The position numbers and the translations under genes were made by a program. This document shows, piece after piece, positions 13,654 to 25,737 of a DNA stretch of 64,000 bases; the first letter of the stretch is position 1; every line of letters begins with the position of its first letter. This DNA is from Sciurus carolinensis (lineage: Eukaryota > Chordata > Mammalia > Rodentia > Sciuridae). The notes under the pieces are model-generated. The model was not told where the DNA came from. It made no database searches and saw only the letters and a program-made list of their open reading frames with translations. The DNA lies in the NCBI RefSeq assembly GCF_902686445.1, contig NC_062232.1, positions 69,023,440 to 69,087,439 on the forward strand. Reading direction: 5' to 3'.

Positions 13654-13783
13654 CATTTAAAATTATCAACGAGAAGCAAGAACATTTTATTGTCATTTTG
13701 TAGATTATTGCAAATAATCATTTGCATTTAAAATTATCAATGAGAAGCAAGAACATTTTATTCTCATTTTGTAGATTATTGCA
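13654..13783. repeat. Local tandem duplication, 71-bp period
   Basis: A 59-bp segment at 13654-13712, beginning 'catttaaaattatcaa', recurs at 13725-13783 with only two differences seen. The 12 bp between them complete a 71-bp period. It lies within the old inverted L1 and is a local duplication, not a TSD. Confidence 0.9.
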
Positions 13784-14660
13784 TGTTTGTAATTCTTCCC
13801 CCTCCTTTTGTCTATCACTGCATTTCTTTGTGTTTTGTTGATTCTTTAGAGTTATATGATTCAATTGCCTTCTCACTTTCTTTTATCTATATTCCACAGA
13901 TACTTTCTTTGTTGCTGCCATTGTAATATACATCATTTTAAGGTTATAACATTCCATTTTAAAATGATAACTTACATTTCATTAATATAGAAAATTCTAC
14001 TCTTATACAGATAACCCCCACTTATATTATTGATGTCCTAAATAAATCACTTATGTATTATATACCCCTCAAAGTAGATTTATATTTGTTTAATGTTTTG
14101 CCATTTTAATCTTATACACTGATTAAAAGTGAATGTATGCACCAAAATAATCATAGTATGTATTATTACTTTCTATGTATTTATCTTTTTCAGAAAACAA
14201 TGTTTTCATGTGGACTCACTTTACTGTCTAGCATCCTTTCTTTGTCATTGACAAATTCCATTGGCATTTCTTGGAGGGTAAGTGTGTTTGTAATGAAGTT
14301 TCTCAGTTTTTATTTATCTAGGAGCATATTCCATTCTCATTTATTTGAGGAAAATTTTTCTAGAAATAATATTCTTTGTAGACTTTTTTTCTTTAAGTGA
14401 TATGTATCAACAGCCTCCCGTCTGCACTGTGAGGTTGGTGCTGACAAATACACTAAAAATCTTATGGAACCTCCCTTTTCTACAATGAGTAAATATTCTC
14501 TTGCAGTTTTCAAGACTGTTAGTTTTGAAAGTTGCTTATAATGCTTTTTATTTCTTTCTCTTTTGATCTTATCATGATTGGAGTTTTTGAGCTTCTTTTA
14601 ATGACTGATCATTTCATTCCTTAGATTTGAGATGTTTGCAGTCATTATTCCTACAAATTA

Positions 14661-16988
14661 TCTTAAGAAATTCTAACTTCCACCCTGATGTTCCACCCCA
14701 GAGAAAACTTTAGGACTTTCCACATAGAAATGACATAAATTGATTGGAACTTTTCCTCAACTATACTCATTGCTTTCCAGAGCAATTACAAGTTTTCATA
14801 ATTACTATGAAAAACAGTGTCTATCACTGCAGCAGCTGCTATCCAACTTTTTTTAATAGAGTTTTTAAATCTCTTCTTCTAAAAGCAGCCTTCTGTCACC
14901 TAAGATTTGGGAGTTCTTTAGAATAATCATTAATTTAGTTAATTCTTTTTAGAATTGTTTCTCCATTAATAAGTTAGAGAATGCCAGAACTTTAGAATGT
15001 CTCTCATTTTGGGCCATGTTATTTTGACTGAGACTTCCATGACCTCACTCTCTTCTCCCTTTGTATGTGCTAATGTAGAACATTTTTTCTATCCATGCAA
15101 AGCTAAATTGTTCCCAAAAAATGTAAGTGCCTAATATGCTTTTTCTGGCATGATTTTAAAGTTCAGTGCCAATATTTAGGATAATTTAGAATACATTAAA
15201 TGTCAACATAGGGAAATCAATTCCTATTACTACATAAACACTGATTAAAAAGTATATCTCTGCTGTTTGATAGGTAGCTAGGCAATTAGAACTGAAAGTC
15301 ATTTTATCATTGAAGAAAACTAGAGTAAAACATAATGGCATAATAAATATGACAAAAATTTAGATTAGAATGATTTCTTTTTGGTTGACTTCTTATGACT
15401 TTGTAGTCAACTATATTTAATCATACAATAATTAAACATTTTATCAATTGTACACTGTTATACATCTATGAGTTAATGATTCCACAAATTAGTTTTCAAC
15501 TTGCTAGTGTTGATATAATTTTAGTGCAAAGTAATTTTTTTAAAAACATGAATTATATTTATGACCTTAAGAAAAAATATAAATATATCACTAGTAGAAA
15601 CTGTAGTTTTAACTTGAGTAAAATTTCAAGTGTTCATTAAACAAATATTTATGGATTATCTAGTAGACAACCACGATTCTTTTAAGATAAACATACATGC
15701 ATAAAACCAGTCTTTTCTTCACATTAAAAATATGTATATATATTATTGATGGAATGATACAATGTATATTTATTGATGAGCTACCAAATGCCTACCACTA
15801 ATTTTATATACTAAGGTCTATATAGGTAAATATTAGATATGGCATATGTGTTCATGGAATTTGGAAAATATTTAAAGAGACAAGAATTCCCAAATAGGGA
15901 AACATACAAGATAGTTTGTAGATTGTTTAGCAAAATCTACATTAACCTTTGATAGCATAGTAAGCTTTGTGAAAGGCCCAGATTTACTTATGCTAGTGTT
16001 CAATCAATATTTGTCAAATGCATGATGAAGAAATGTGAGAGTACTTAAACTGTTAAATATTCACATATGTGTATAACTTTAATACACACATTAGATAATA
16101 TTTTCATTCCAGTATAGCAGCAATTATTGACTATTTGCAAACTATTGCACCAACAGACCTCCTTAGTGTAAACAACATTCTGAATTTCTTAAGAGATGTA
16201 ATGATTTTAATGTAGCAGCATTGTGTAGCATGAACTCTGAATACTTCCTGAATTCAGAAAGGCAGAGACATATCTAAAGGATTGAAGAAGTATAGGCTTA
16301 TTTGATGAAAGAAAGATGCCTAGTCTAAAGACATTCACCCAAAGATGAGATGTAAACTCAGTTTAAGGAAAATTAGTTTTATTTCAGTATAAGAAATATG
16401 CATCTAGATTTGTCCTTCACCTTTGTTTCCATCTTTCTGTGGGCAATGTGAAAGAATGCAAGAAGAGATGCATACTAAGACTCAAAAGCAATGTAATATC
16501 TTAGCCTAATAAGTTTCAGGATAACCCAGTAAACAATATCACAAGTGTTGGGAAAACCAAAGAAATCTAAACTCCTTACATTATTAATGAGCATTCTAGG
16601 ATCACACTGAAGTTGATGTCTGCACAGGCTGTTTTCCTACCTTCTTTACCTTCACCTGAAAAAACAGTTAGACTTGGTGGACAGCACTCAATAACAATTT
16701 GTGGAATGGATGTCCTGATGTCTGCATGGTAAATACTGAAGCAACAGAAAAGGATAACATGTGAAAGACCAACTATGACCACAAGTATATATAAGACATC
16801 CTTATAAGAAAAAAATATCTAGAACTGCAGTTTCCACAAAGAATACATTATGTAGGGGATGAACATGAGAAAACAGTATTTGCAACAACTTTTTATGGTT
16901 GATTGATTCAAAGCAATATAACTTAGGAAAAGAGTTACATTTTCATGTGTAAATGAGGCAGATCAACTAAGGTTATATGTACAACTAT
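14661..16988. other. Intergenic stretch with possible L2/MIR tails
   Basis: Mostly unrecognised AT-rich DNA. Near 15632-15700, 'ttaaacaaatatttatggat' resembles an inverted L2 3' end. Near 15985-16030, 'gttcaatcaatatttgtcaa' resembles a forward L2/MIR tail. Both are weak. No open frame here looks like a gene. Confidence 0.4.
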
Positions 16989-16999
16989 AAATCAGCTTA

Positions 17000-17925
17000 G
17001 GCGATCCAAGATGGCGGACTAGAGGGGGACTGCATCCCCAGTCGCGCCAGAACCCAGGAGTTAAGAAGGGGAGGCATTGAGAGACTCGGACCAAAATAGA
17101 GCCACGGGTGAGTCTGCCCACTGGGTAAAGTTCTGCCCGGGTGGCAGACCCAGATAGAGGTGGCTTATCGGAGCAGGGCAGGGCAGCTAGAGTCTTCCAC
17201 AGGCAGCCCTGCGCACTCTGGTGCTGGGCCCCTCCCACACAGCCAGCTTCTCCAGGTTCTCGGAGCAGGCCCCCTACTGAAAGCCTTTCTGATCAGAACA
17301 AGCTCCAAGTCCCGGAGCCAGCGCAGCATACTCTGGCCCGCAAGCGGCTTCAGGGACCAGGACAGGGCAGCCAGTGACCTCCCCAAGCAGCCTGGACTCC
17401 TGCGGTGGGAGGTGTCTTTCAAGGCTAGCTTCTTGGAACAGATCGCCCAGTGAGAGCTTTTCTACAAAGAGACAGCCACAAGTCCCCAAGCCAACGGAGA
17501 GTTTCGATCCCCAAGCAGCATCTGCGATCAGGGCATGGCAGCCAGAGACTTCTTCAGGTGGCTCTGCCCACTCCGGCCACAGGCTCTTTCCATGGGGCGA
17601 TACAAGATGGCGACCTAGAGGGTGACTACATCACCAGTCGCTCCAGACCCCAGGACTCAAGAAGGGGAGTCATCGAGAGACTTGGACAAAAATAGAGTCA
17701 CGGGGTGAGTCTCCCCCACTGGGCGAAACTTGGCCTGGGCACCAGGCACAGATAGGGGTGGGGTTATCATAGCAGGGTAGGGCAGCTAGAGTCTTCCCAA
17801 GGTAGCCTTCCACACTCCGGTGGTGGGCTCCCCCCACACGGCCAGCTGTACGGTGCAGGCCCCCAGTGAGAGCCTTTCCGCACAGAGCCAGCTCCAAGCC
17901 CTGGACCCAGTAGGGGCTAGGGGCA
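17000..17925 (+). repeat. Two tandem 5'UTR monomers (597-bp unit plus partial copy)
   Basis: The second copy begins at 17597 and follows the first through the start motif, 'agaaggggag', 'gagagact', 'aaaatagag', 'gggtgagtct' and 'gccagct'. Monomer tandems in L1 5'UTRs are known from mouse L1 subfamilies. This copy shows an unrelated sequence using the same arrangement. Confidence 0.8.
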
Positions 17926-18074
17926 GCTTTCTTCGGAAGCACTGCATTATCAAGTTCCTCCAAGACTTCAGGCTACTGAAGGCTGGGAGGTGATACACTG
18001 GAAATCTACCGGGATACTATAAGCCAATAGAGGAAATCTGCAATATCTCAGATTCTCACTGACATCTGACCACT
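17000..18074 (+). promoter_or_regulatory. L1-A 5'UTR / internal promoter with tandem monomers
   Basis: This GC- and CpG-rich sequence stands out from its AT-rich surroundings. Monomer 1 (17000-17596) and partial monomer 2 (17597 to about 17925) both begin with 'gcgatccaagatggcg'-like sequence and share the 'gggtgagtct' and 'gggcagctagagtcttcc' landmarks. Within them, a roughly 175-240-bp sub-repeat recurs near 17180, 17365, 17538 and 17778. The final 150 bp before ORF1 is a non-repeated tether shared with L1-C. The 'caagatggcg' motif at the head of each monomer fits a YY1 site, which in human L1 positions transcription initiation. Confidence 0.85.
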
Positions 18075-19122
18075 ATGAGAAAACAAGAGAAGAAAATGTC
18101 CCAAACAAACCTAGATACTACATCAATAAAACCCAATGACAGCACAGCAGAAGAAATGTCAGAAAGGGAGTTCAGAATGAACATAATTAAAACAATCAGA
18201 GAAGCAAATGAGGAGATGAAAGAGCAAATGCAGACATTGAAGGAGGAGATGAAAGAGCAAATGCAGGCATTAAATGATCACACCAATCAACAGTTAAAAG
18301 ACCAAATACGGGAAGCAAGAGATCATTTCAATAAAGAGTTAGAGATACTGAAAAAAAAAACAAACTGAAATACTTGAAATGAAGGAAACAATAAACCAAG
18401 TTAAAAACTCCATAGAAAGCATAACCAATAGGGTAGAACACCTGGAAGACAGAACCTCAGACATTGAAGACAAAATATTTAATCTTGAAAACAAAGTTGG
18501 CCAAACAGAGAAGATGGTGAGAAATCATGAACAGAATCTACAAGAATTATGGGATATCATGAAAAGGCCAAATTTGAGAATTATTGGGATTGAGGAAGGC
18601 TTAGAGAAACAAACCAAAGGAATGAACAATCTATTCAATGAAATAATATCAGAAAATTTCCCAAATCTGAAGAATGAAATGGAAAACCAAGTACAAGAGG
18701 CTTATAGAACTCCAAATATACAAAATTACAACAGACCCACACCAAGGCACATTATTATGAAGATACCTAACATACAAAATAAAGACAGAATTTTAAAGGC
18801 CACGAGAGAAAAGAATCAAATTACATTCAGAGGGAAACCAATAAGAATATCAGCAGATTTTTCAATCCAGACCCTAAAAGCTACAAGGGCCTGGAACAAC
18901 ATTTACCAAGACCTGAAAGAAAATGGATGCCAACCAAGAATCTTATACCCAGCAAAACTTACCTTCAAATTTGACGATGAAATAAGTTCCTTCCATGATA
19001 AACAAAAGCTAAAGGAATTTGCAAAAAGAAAGCCAGCATTACAGAACATTCTCAGAAAAATATTCCATGAGGAAGAGATGAAAAACAATGATGCAAATCA
19101 GCAACAGGAGGTGCTAGCCTAA
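18075..19122 (+). pseudogene. L1-A ORF1 (ORF1p), one frameshift
   Basis: ORF1p is the L1 RNA chaperone: a coiled-coil trimer with an RRM and a C-terminal domain. The ATG at 18075 opens 97 codons covering the N-terminus and the start of the coiled coil, including a 33-bp internal repeat at 18210-18242 / 18243-18275. A run of ten A residues (18351-18360; nine in L1-C) shifts the frame. The rest reads open from 18379 to 19122 with the remaining heptads, the RRM start ('RPNLRIIGIEE') and a C-terminal domain with 'ISADFSIQTLK'. Without the extra A it would be about 348 codons. The shift is a homopolymer indel; there is no evidence of programmed frameshifting. Confidence 0.92.
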
Positions 19123-19168
19123 AGGAATAGCCAAATAAAGGAGAAACCAAATCATGTCAAAAACAAAT

Positions 19169-22100
19169 ATGACTCAATTGACTGGGAATACAAATCATAT
19201 CATGCGGGGGTGTGAATTCCATCCAGTGCTTGACAAAGATCCTCTGGAGGATGATTGCAAAGGCTCATCCTAAAAGGAATTGCCGGATGTTTTGCTCCGG
19301 AGCATGGTGTTTTCTCTGCTGTGTTTTTCTGATAATATATTACTCATTTCAGTCTGAACGGATTGCTTAAGGGGATGAGGGGAATACAACAAAAATTCCA
19401 GAAAATATTACCTACAATCTGAAAAACAATGGGTCTTTACCACTAACAAAATTAAAAATAATTTTGCAACCGTGCAATGAGTCTCTGAAAGCCTCTGGAG
19501 AAAATAGTTATAAATCTGCCTTTCTCTCCAACAGGTTGGTTAAATTTTAACAATGGTTTTGTTTATGTGTGGTGGTGAGGTAAGAGAATAAGGTTCCACA
19601 ACATTCCTTCCTTCCTACAAAGAATATGTCACCCCTATAATAAATGTTGGCACACAATAACCATTGGGACCGCTGCCGTCCTGTAACCCTTAACTCAGCA
19701 ATTTAGATATTAACCAGAGGGACTTAATAGAAATGGTCACATGAGATTACTTGTCTATCACTTTAACCGTGAGAATAATAAGAATAGTCTTAGGTCAAAT
19801 AGAGTTTAGATATTAAGGAAATAAACATTGAATTAGCTCATCAACGTAGTTAGATATTCTTAAAACAATTGTGATTAGGTAAGGATGATCTGTAAGGTTG
19901 TTGTTTTCTGCCTATGCTTTGGAAACTTCTTTAATATTAACCACAAGACTGCCATTATAGCCTGAAGAAAAATGTATATAAACCCAGCCTTCCCCAGAAT
20001 AAAGTGGGATTGATTGCACCAGAACTAGAGTCTGTGTCTTTCATTCTCCATCCATCGCTGACGCTGTCTCCCCGTGCCCCGTTTACCGGTGTGGAACCCC
20101 TGGACTCCTGCTAGGGCTGGACCTCGGCAATATCACAATAATAACCCTGAATGTTAATGGCCTGAACTCGTCAATCAAAAGACATAGACTGGCAGATTGG
20201 ATTAAAAAGAAAAATCCAACAATATGCTGCCTGCAAGAGACTCATCTTATAGAAAGAGATACCCATAGACTAAAGGTGAAAGGATGGGGAAAAACATACC
20301 ATGCACATGGAATCAGCAAAAAAGCTGGAGTATCCATCCTCATTTCAGATAATGTGGACTTCAAGCCAAAACTAGTCAGAAGGGATAAAGAAGGACATTA
20401 CATGCTGCTTAAGGGAAGCATAAATCAGCAAGACATAACAATCATAAATATCTATGCCCTGAACATTGGTTCATCCACGTACATCAAACAAATCCTTCTT
20501 AATTCCAGAAATCAAATAGACCACAACACAATAATACTAGGCGATTTTAACACACCTCTCTCACCACTGGATAGATCGTCCAAACAAAAATTGAATAAAG
20601 AAACCATAGATCTCAATAACACAATCAACAATTTAGACTTAACCAACATATATATAATATACCATCCAACAAAGAACGAATACACTTTCTTCTCAGCAGC
20701 ACATGGATCCTTCTCTAAAATAGACCATATTTTATGCCACAAAGCTACTGTTAGCAAATACAAGAAGATAGAGATACTACCTTGTACTCTATCAGATCAT
20801 AATGGATTGAAATTAGAAATAAATGACAGAATAAAAAACAGAAACTTCTCCAATACCTGGAGATTAAATAATACACTATTATATGATGATTGGATAACAG
20901 AAGACATCAGGAGGGAATTAAAAAAATTCTTAGAAGTAAACGAGAACAAAGACACATCATATCAAAATCTCTGAGACACTATGAAAGCAGTAATTAGAGG
21001 AAGATTTATTTCATGGGGCGCATTCAAAAAAAGAAGTAGAAATCAACAAATAAACGTCTTAACACTACAGCTCAAAACCCTAGAAAAAGAAGAGCAGACC
21101 AATACCAAAAGTAGTAGAAGACAGGAGATAGTTAAAATCAGAGCCGAAATCAACGAAATCGAAACAAAAGAAACAATTGGAAAAATTACCAAAATAAACA
21201 GTTGGTTCTTTGAAAAAATAAACAAAATTGATAAACCCTTAGCCACACTAACAAAGAGAAAGCGGGAGAAAACTCAAATTACTAAAATTCGGAATGAACA
21301 AGGAAACATCACAACAGACACGACTGAAATACAAAACATAATTAGAAGCTATTTTGAAAATCTATACTCCAACCAAACAGAAAACCTCGAAGACATCAAC
21401 AAATTTCTAGAGACATATGAATTACCTAAACTGAACGGGGAGGACATACACAACTTAAATAAACCAATTTCAAGCAATGAAATAGAAGAGGTCATCAAAA
21501 GCCTACCAACAAAGAAAAGTCCGGGACCAGATGGGTTCTCAGCCGAGTTCTACAAAACCTTTAAAGAAGAGCTCATTCCAATACTCCTCAAAGTATTCCA
21601 TGAAATAGAAGAGGAGGGAACCCTCCCAAACTCGTTCTATGAAGCCAATATCACCCTGATACCCAAACCAGACAGAGACACATCGAAGAAACAAAATTTC
21701 AGACCAATATCCATAATGAACATCGACGCAAAAATTCTCAACAAAATTTTAGCAAATCGCATACAAATATATATTAAAAAGATAGTGCACCACGATCAAG
21801 TGGGTTTTTTCCCAGGGATGCAAGGTTGGTTCAACATTCGGAAATCAATAAATGTCATTCACCATATTAACAGACTTAAAGTTAAGAATCACATGATTAT
21901 TTCAATAGATGCAGAAAAAGCAACTGATAAAATACAGCACCCCTTCATGCTCAAAACACTAGAAAAAATAGTGATAGTGGGAACATTCCTTAACATTGTA
22001 AAGGCTATCTATGCTAAGCCCATGGCCAATATCATTCTAAATGGTGAAAAACTGAAAGCATTCCCCCTAAAAACTGGAACAAGGCAAGAATGCCCTCTTT

Positions 22101-23935
22101 CACCACTTCTATTCAACATCGTCCTTGAGACTCTAGCCAGAGCAATTAGACAAACCAAAGAAATTAAAGTGATACAAATTGGAAAAGAAGAACTCAAACT
22201 ATCCCTGTTCACTGACGACATGATTATATATTTAGAGGAACCTGGAAATTCCACCAGAAAACTTTTAGAACTCATAAGTGAATTCAGTAAAGTAGCAGGT
22301 TACAAGATCAATGCTCATAAATCCAATGCATTTTTGTACATAAGTGATGAATCCTCAGAAAGAGAATTTAGGAAAACTACTCCATTCACAATAGCATTGA
22401 AAAAAATTAAATACTTGGGAATCAATCTCATAAAAGAGGTGAAAGACCTCTACAATGAGAACTACAGAACACTAAAGAAAGAAATTAAAGGAAACCTTAG
22501 AAGATGGAAAGATCTCCCATGTTCCTGGATAGGCAGAATTAATATTGTCAAAATGGCCATACTACCTAAAGTGCTATACAGATTCAATGCAATTCCAATT
22601 AAAATCCCAATGATGTACCTTGCAGAAATAGAGCAAGCAATTATGAAATTCATCTGGAAGAATAAAAAACCTAGAATAGCTAAAGCAATCCTCAGTAGCA
22701 AGAACGAAGCAGGGGGTATTGCAATAGCAGATCTTCAACTCTACTACAAAGCAATAGTAACAAAAATGGCATGGTATTGGTACCAAAATAGACAGGTAGA
22801 TCAATGGTACAGAACAGAGGATATGGACACAAAGTCAAATAAATACAATTTTCTCATACTAGATAAAGGTTCCAAAAATATGCAATGGATAAAAGATAGC
22901 CTCTTCAACAAATGGTGCTCGGAAAACTGGAAAACCATATGCAACAGAATGAAATTAAACCCCTTTCTCTCACCCTACACAAATCTCAACTCAAAATGGA
23001 TCAAGGACCACGGAATCAGACCAGAGACCTTGCATCTTATAGAAGAAAAAGTAGGTCCAAATCTTCAACTTGTTGGCTTAGGATCAGACTTCCTTAACAG
23101 GACTCCCATAGCACAAGAAATAAAAGCAAGAATCAACAACTGGGATAGATTCAAACTTAAAAGCTTTCTCTCAGCAAAGGAAACTATCAGCAATGTGAAG
23201 AGAAAGCCTACAGAGTGGGAGAATATCTTTGCCAACCATACTTCAGATAGAGCGCTAATTTCCAGAATCTATAAAGAACTCAAAAAATTCTACACGAAGA
23301 TTACAAATAATCAAATCAACAAATGGGCTAAGGAAATGAACAGACACTTCACAGAAGAAGATGTACAAGCAATCAACAGATATATGAAAAAATGTTCAAC
23401 ATCCCTAGTAATAAGGGAAATGCAAATCAAAACTACCCTAAGATTTCATCTCACCCCAATTAGAATGGCGATTATCAAGAACACAAGCAACAATAGGTGT
23501 TGGCGAGGATGTGGTGAAAAAGGAACACTCATACATTGCTGGTGGGGTTGCAAATTAGTGCAGCCACTCTGGAAAGCAGTATGGAGATTCCTCAGAAAGC
23601 TCGGAATGGAAACATCATTTGACCCAGCTATCCCACTCCTTGGCCTATACCCAAAGGATTTAAAATCAGCATATTACAGAGATACAGCCACATCAATGTT
23701 CATTGCTGCTCAATTCACCATAGCCAGATTGTGGAACCAACCTAGATGCCCATCAGTTGATGAATGGATAAAGAAACTGTGGCATATATATACAATGGAA
23801 TATTACTCTGCCATAAAGAATGATAAAATTATGGCATTTGCAGGCAAATGGATGAAATTGGAGAATATCATGCTAAGTGAGATAAGCCAATCTCAAAAAA
23901 CTAAAGGACAAATGATCTCGCTGATAAGTGGATGA
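19169..23935 (+). pseudogene. L1-A ORF2 (endonuclease / reverse transcriptase), LTR-interrupted, one nonsense codon
   Basis: ORF2p nicks target DNA and reverse-transcribes L1 RNA. The start ATG (19169) is followed by 11 codons, then the 927-bp solo LTR, and coding resumes at 20136. Endonuclease landmarks are 'LNVNGLN', 'QETH', 'GDFNTPLSPLD' and 'SDHNG'. A TGA at 20972-20974 replaces the Trp codon seen in L1-C. From 20981 it is open for 984 codons through the reverse transcriptase, where the catalytic motif reads F-T-D-D rather than F-A-D-D and the nearby 'TRQECPLSP' has Glu where L1-C has Gly. The Cys-rich C-terminal segment ('[10 protein letters not shown]', 'HCWWGC') is present. The stop is TGA at 23933. 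Confidence 0.95.
19203..20129 (+). mobile_element. Solo LTR (class II-like) inserted in L1-A
   Basis: A 927-bp segment begins TGCGGGG and ends CTCGGCA, the canonical TG...CA ends of an LTR. It is flanked by perfect 6-bp direct repeats 'atatca' at 19197-19202 and 20130-20135. Removing one repeat plus the LTR restores continuity with L1-C. A TATA-like 'tatataaa' (19975-19982) is followed by AATAAA (19998-20003) and a GC-richer 3' part, consistent with U3-R-U5 in plus orientation. A 6-bp TSD suits betaretrovirus-like (ERVK) elements. No internal viral sequence remains, so it arose by LTR-LTR recombination. Confidence 0.9.
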
Positions 23936-24222
23936 GGACATATATTGGGGGGGTGGGAAGTGTTAGCATTAGGTTTAGGGTTAGGTTTAGGGTTAGGGAT
24001 AAGGAGTGTGGTAAGAATGAAGGAAAGAAGTACTGTATAGAGGGAAAAGAGGGGTGGGAGGGGTGGGAGGGGTGGGGGGGAAGGGAAAAAATATAATGAA
24101 TCAAACATCATTGCCCTATGTAAACGTATGATTACACAAATGGTATGCCTTGACTCCATGTACAAATAGAGAAACAGCATGTATCCCATTTGTATACAAT
24201 AATAATAAAAAAAATAGAAAAA
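23936..24222 (+). other. L1-A 3'UTR with G-rich tract and A-rich tail
   Basis: It contains a G run (23947-23953), a telomere-like stretch of TTAGGG/TTTAGGG units around 23968-23999, and a strong G-quadruplex-type tract at 24051-24085 built from repeated GGGG/GGG blocks. The tail has AATAATAAA-like sequence before an A-rich end. G-rich tracts are a recurrent feature of L1 3'UTRs. The telomere-like part is more regular here than in L1-C. Confidence 0.85.
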
Positions 24223-24233
24223 AAATCAGCTTA

Positions 24234-24816
24234 AATTAATTATTTTTTAATATATTAGTTTTCATCTAGAAACATTTTGGATTTAAATAATAAATATTTA
24301 ATAGAAAAATGTCATGGTTAAGCAGTATATTTTGCATCATATAGAGTACAGGTGGGTAATTATTTTATAAAAAGTCTGATAGTATTGTCTTACAGCTTTG
24401 CCAGCTGTTTGATATCTATTACATCTTCTCAACTATGTATCTGTAGCACAAAAGCAACTATAATAAATATAGAAACAAAGGCAAGTAAATAAATAAAATT
24501 TCATTAATGTCTACAGTTTGAATTTCCCATAATTTTCATGTGTCATGAAACATTCTTCTGATTTTTTCAACCATTTAAAAATGTGAAAACCCTTCTAATT
24601 TCATGAATTATACAAAATGAGTCTAGATTTGGCTTGGGAACTATAGTTTGGTGAATCCTAATATAAACCATAGCTATCAGTATCAGAAAACTACAAAATA
24701 TTTTATAAGTGAAAATATGAAATCTAAGATTCATGATTGTTATTCATTTTTTTCCAACTATGTTTCCCTTTAAAAATGTTTAAATCTTCTTTACATTTGC
24801 TTTTTCTATCCCTTAC

Positions 24817-24891
<75 letters not shown>

Positions 24892-25517
24892 CCCTCTTCT
24901 TTTCAGTCACATTGAGTTGAATAAGAGTGATGACTTTAATTGTTATTTATGACAAGTAGGGAATCAAGTCAAACACTTGATATCTTGACAGTTCAGAAGT
25001 GATAGTCATTATGTTCTAGGTTTCAGGGTGGTTTTCTACCTAGAGGAACAGTTTTTCAAATACCCTGAAATGAATGCTATGTACTGAACATGCAAGGTCT
25101 CATTACTTTAATTCTGAACCTTGGGAGAACAGTTTTAAGAAATAGTATATGGGGACAGGAAAATAAACTAATTGAAATACTAATTATTATATGTGTTTTA
25201 AATTGTTAAAGCGCATTTTTAATCATGGATATGTTACAGGATACCATACTATAATATTACAAACATATTAACCAGACATGATATATTTTGGAACTGTCAT
25301 TTTATTAGTTGGTCATAAATGCATATATTTAATGACAATGATAAATAGATACAATTTTATATTGGTTGAAAAAAATTTCATCATATTGATGAATTTTATT
25401 TATCTAAAGCAATTGTACTTTTCTTCATGATTACGTCAAAATCTCAGATATACTTCTCTAGTTGTAAAATCTGAATTCATATACTATTAAAAGGATTTTA
25501 CAAATTTCAAGAGGAAG
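24234..25517. other. AT-rich intergenic DNA
   Basis: No gene or confidently named repeat apart from the (CT)n tract at 24820-24889. The 71-codon frame over that tract is a microsatellite artefact. Confidence 0.5.
24820..24889. repeat. (CT)n microsatellite, about 35 units
   Basis: Uninterrupted CT dinucleotides for about 70 bp, ending in a short C run. It is pure, so probably polymorphic in length. Confidence 0.98.
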
Positions 25518-25704
25518 CTTTTTTGTTTGGTTGGTTTTGGTACTGGAGATTGAACCCAAGGGTGTTCTAATGATGAGCTATACCCCTAGCCCTTTTCATT
25601 TTGAGATAGTCTTATTACCTTGCCGAAGATGACTTCAAACTTTCAATCCTGTCTCAGCCTCCTGAGTACATGGTATGAAAGACAAGCAACACCATACCCA
25701 GCTT
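25518..25704 (-). repeat. Composite ID/B1-like SINE
   Basis: The reverse complement of an ID-like part ('ggtactggagattgaaccca', 'atgatgagctatacccctag') is followed by a 7SL-like part ('tcctgtctcagcctcctgag'). It is diverged, and I did not find an unambiguous TSD. Confidence 0.75.
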
Positions 25705-25737
25705 CAAAGAAGTTTGATGGCATGAATGAATAAACAT

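Larger units (their letters stand above)
12698..14660 (-). mobile_element. Old inverted L1 (ORF2 endonuclease end)
   Basis: Reading the minus strand gives old mammalian L1 sequence. Plus-strand landmarks are 'ttccttcagctattg' with 'ttctagtttcatttc' (near 12995-13025), 'tgcacatgagaagaa' near 13125, 'ctattattatcgagttgctg' near 13300 and 'ttatctgatattaaca' near 13475. These fit the reverse of the endonuclease part of ORF2 and adjoining 5' sequence. No frame survives. A SINE fragment (12844-12893) and a local duplication (13654-13783) lie inside it. Confidence 0.7.
17000..24222 (+). mobile_element. L1-A: full-length L1 LINE with TSDs, interrupted by a solo LTR
   Basis: A complete L1: a 5'UTR starting at the YY1-like 'ccaagatggcgg', ORF1, ORF2, a G-rich 3'UTR and an A-rich tail. 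It is bounded by 11-bp direct repeats 'aaatcagctta' at 16989-16999 and 24223-24233, the signature of target-primed reverse transcription. It is about 7.2 kb long, of which 927 bp is a later solo LTR. Inactivating changes are a +1 frameshift in ORF1, the LTR near the start of ORF2 and one nonsense codon in ORF2. It was therefore probably competent at insertion but is dead now. Confidence 0.95.

Noticed and set aside
17141..17963. Cluster of overlapping open frames on both strands
   Set aside because: They lie in the GC-rich L1-A 5'UTR, where stop codons are rare by composition. No frame is shared between the two monomers.
18351..18368. Programmed frameshift in L1 ORF1
   Set aside because: L1-C reads straight through the same site with one fewer A, so the A10 run is best explained as a homopolymer insertion.
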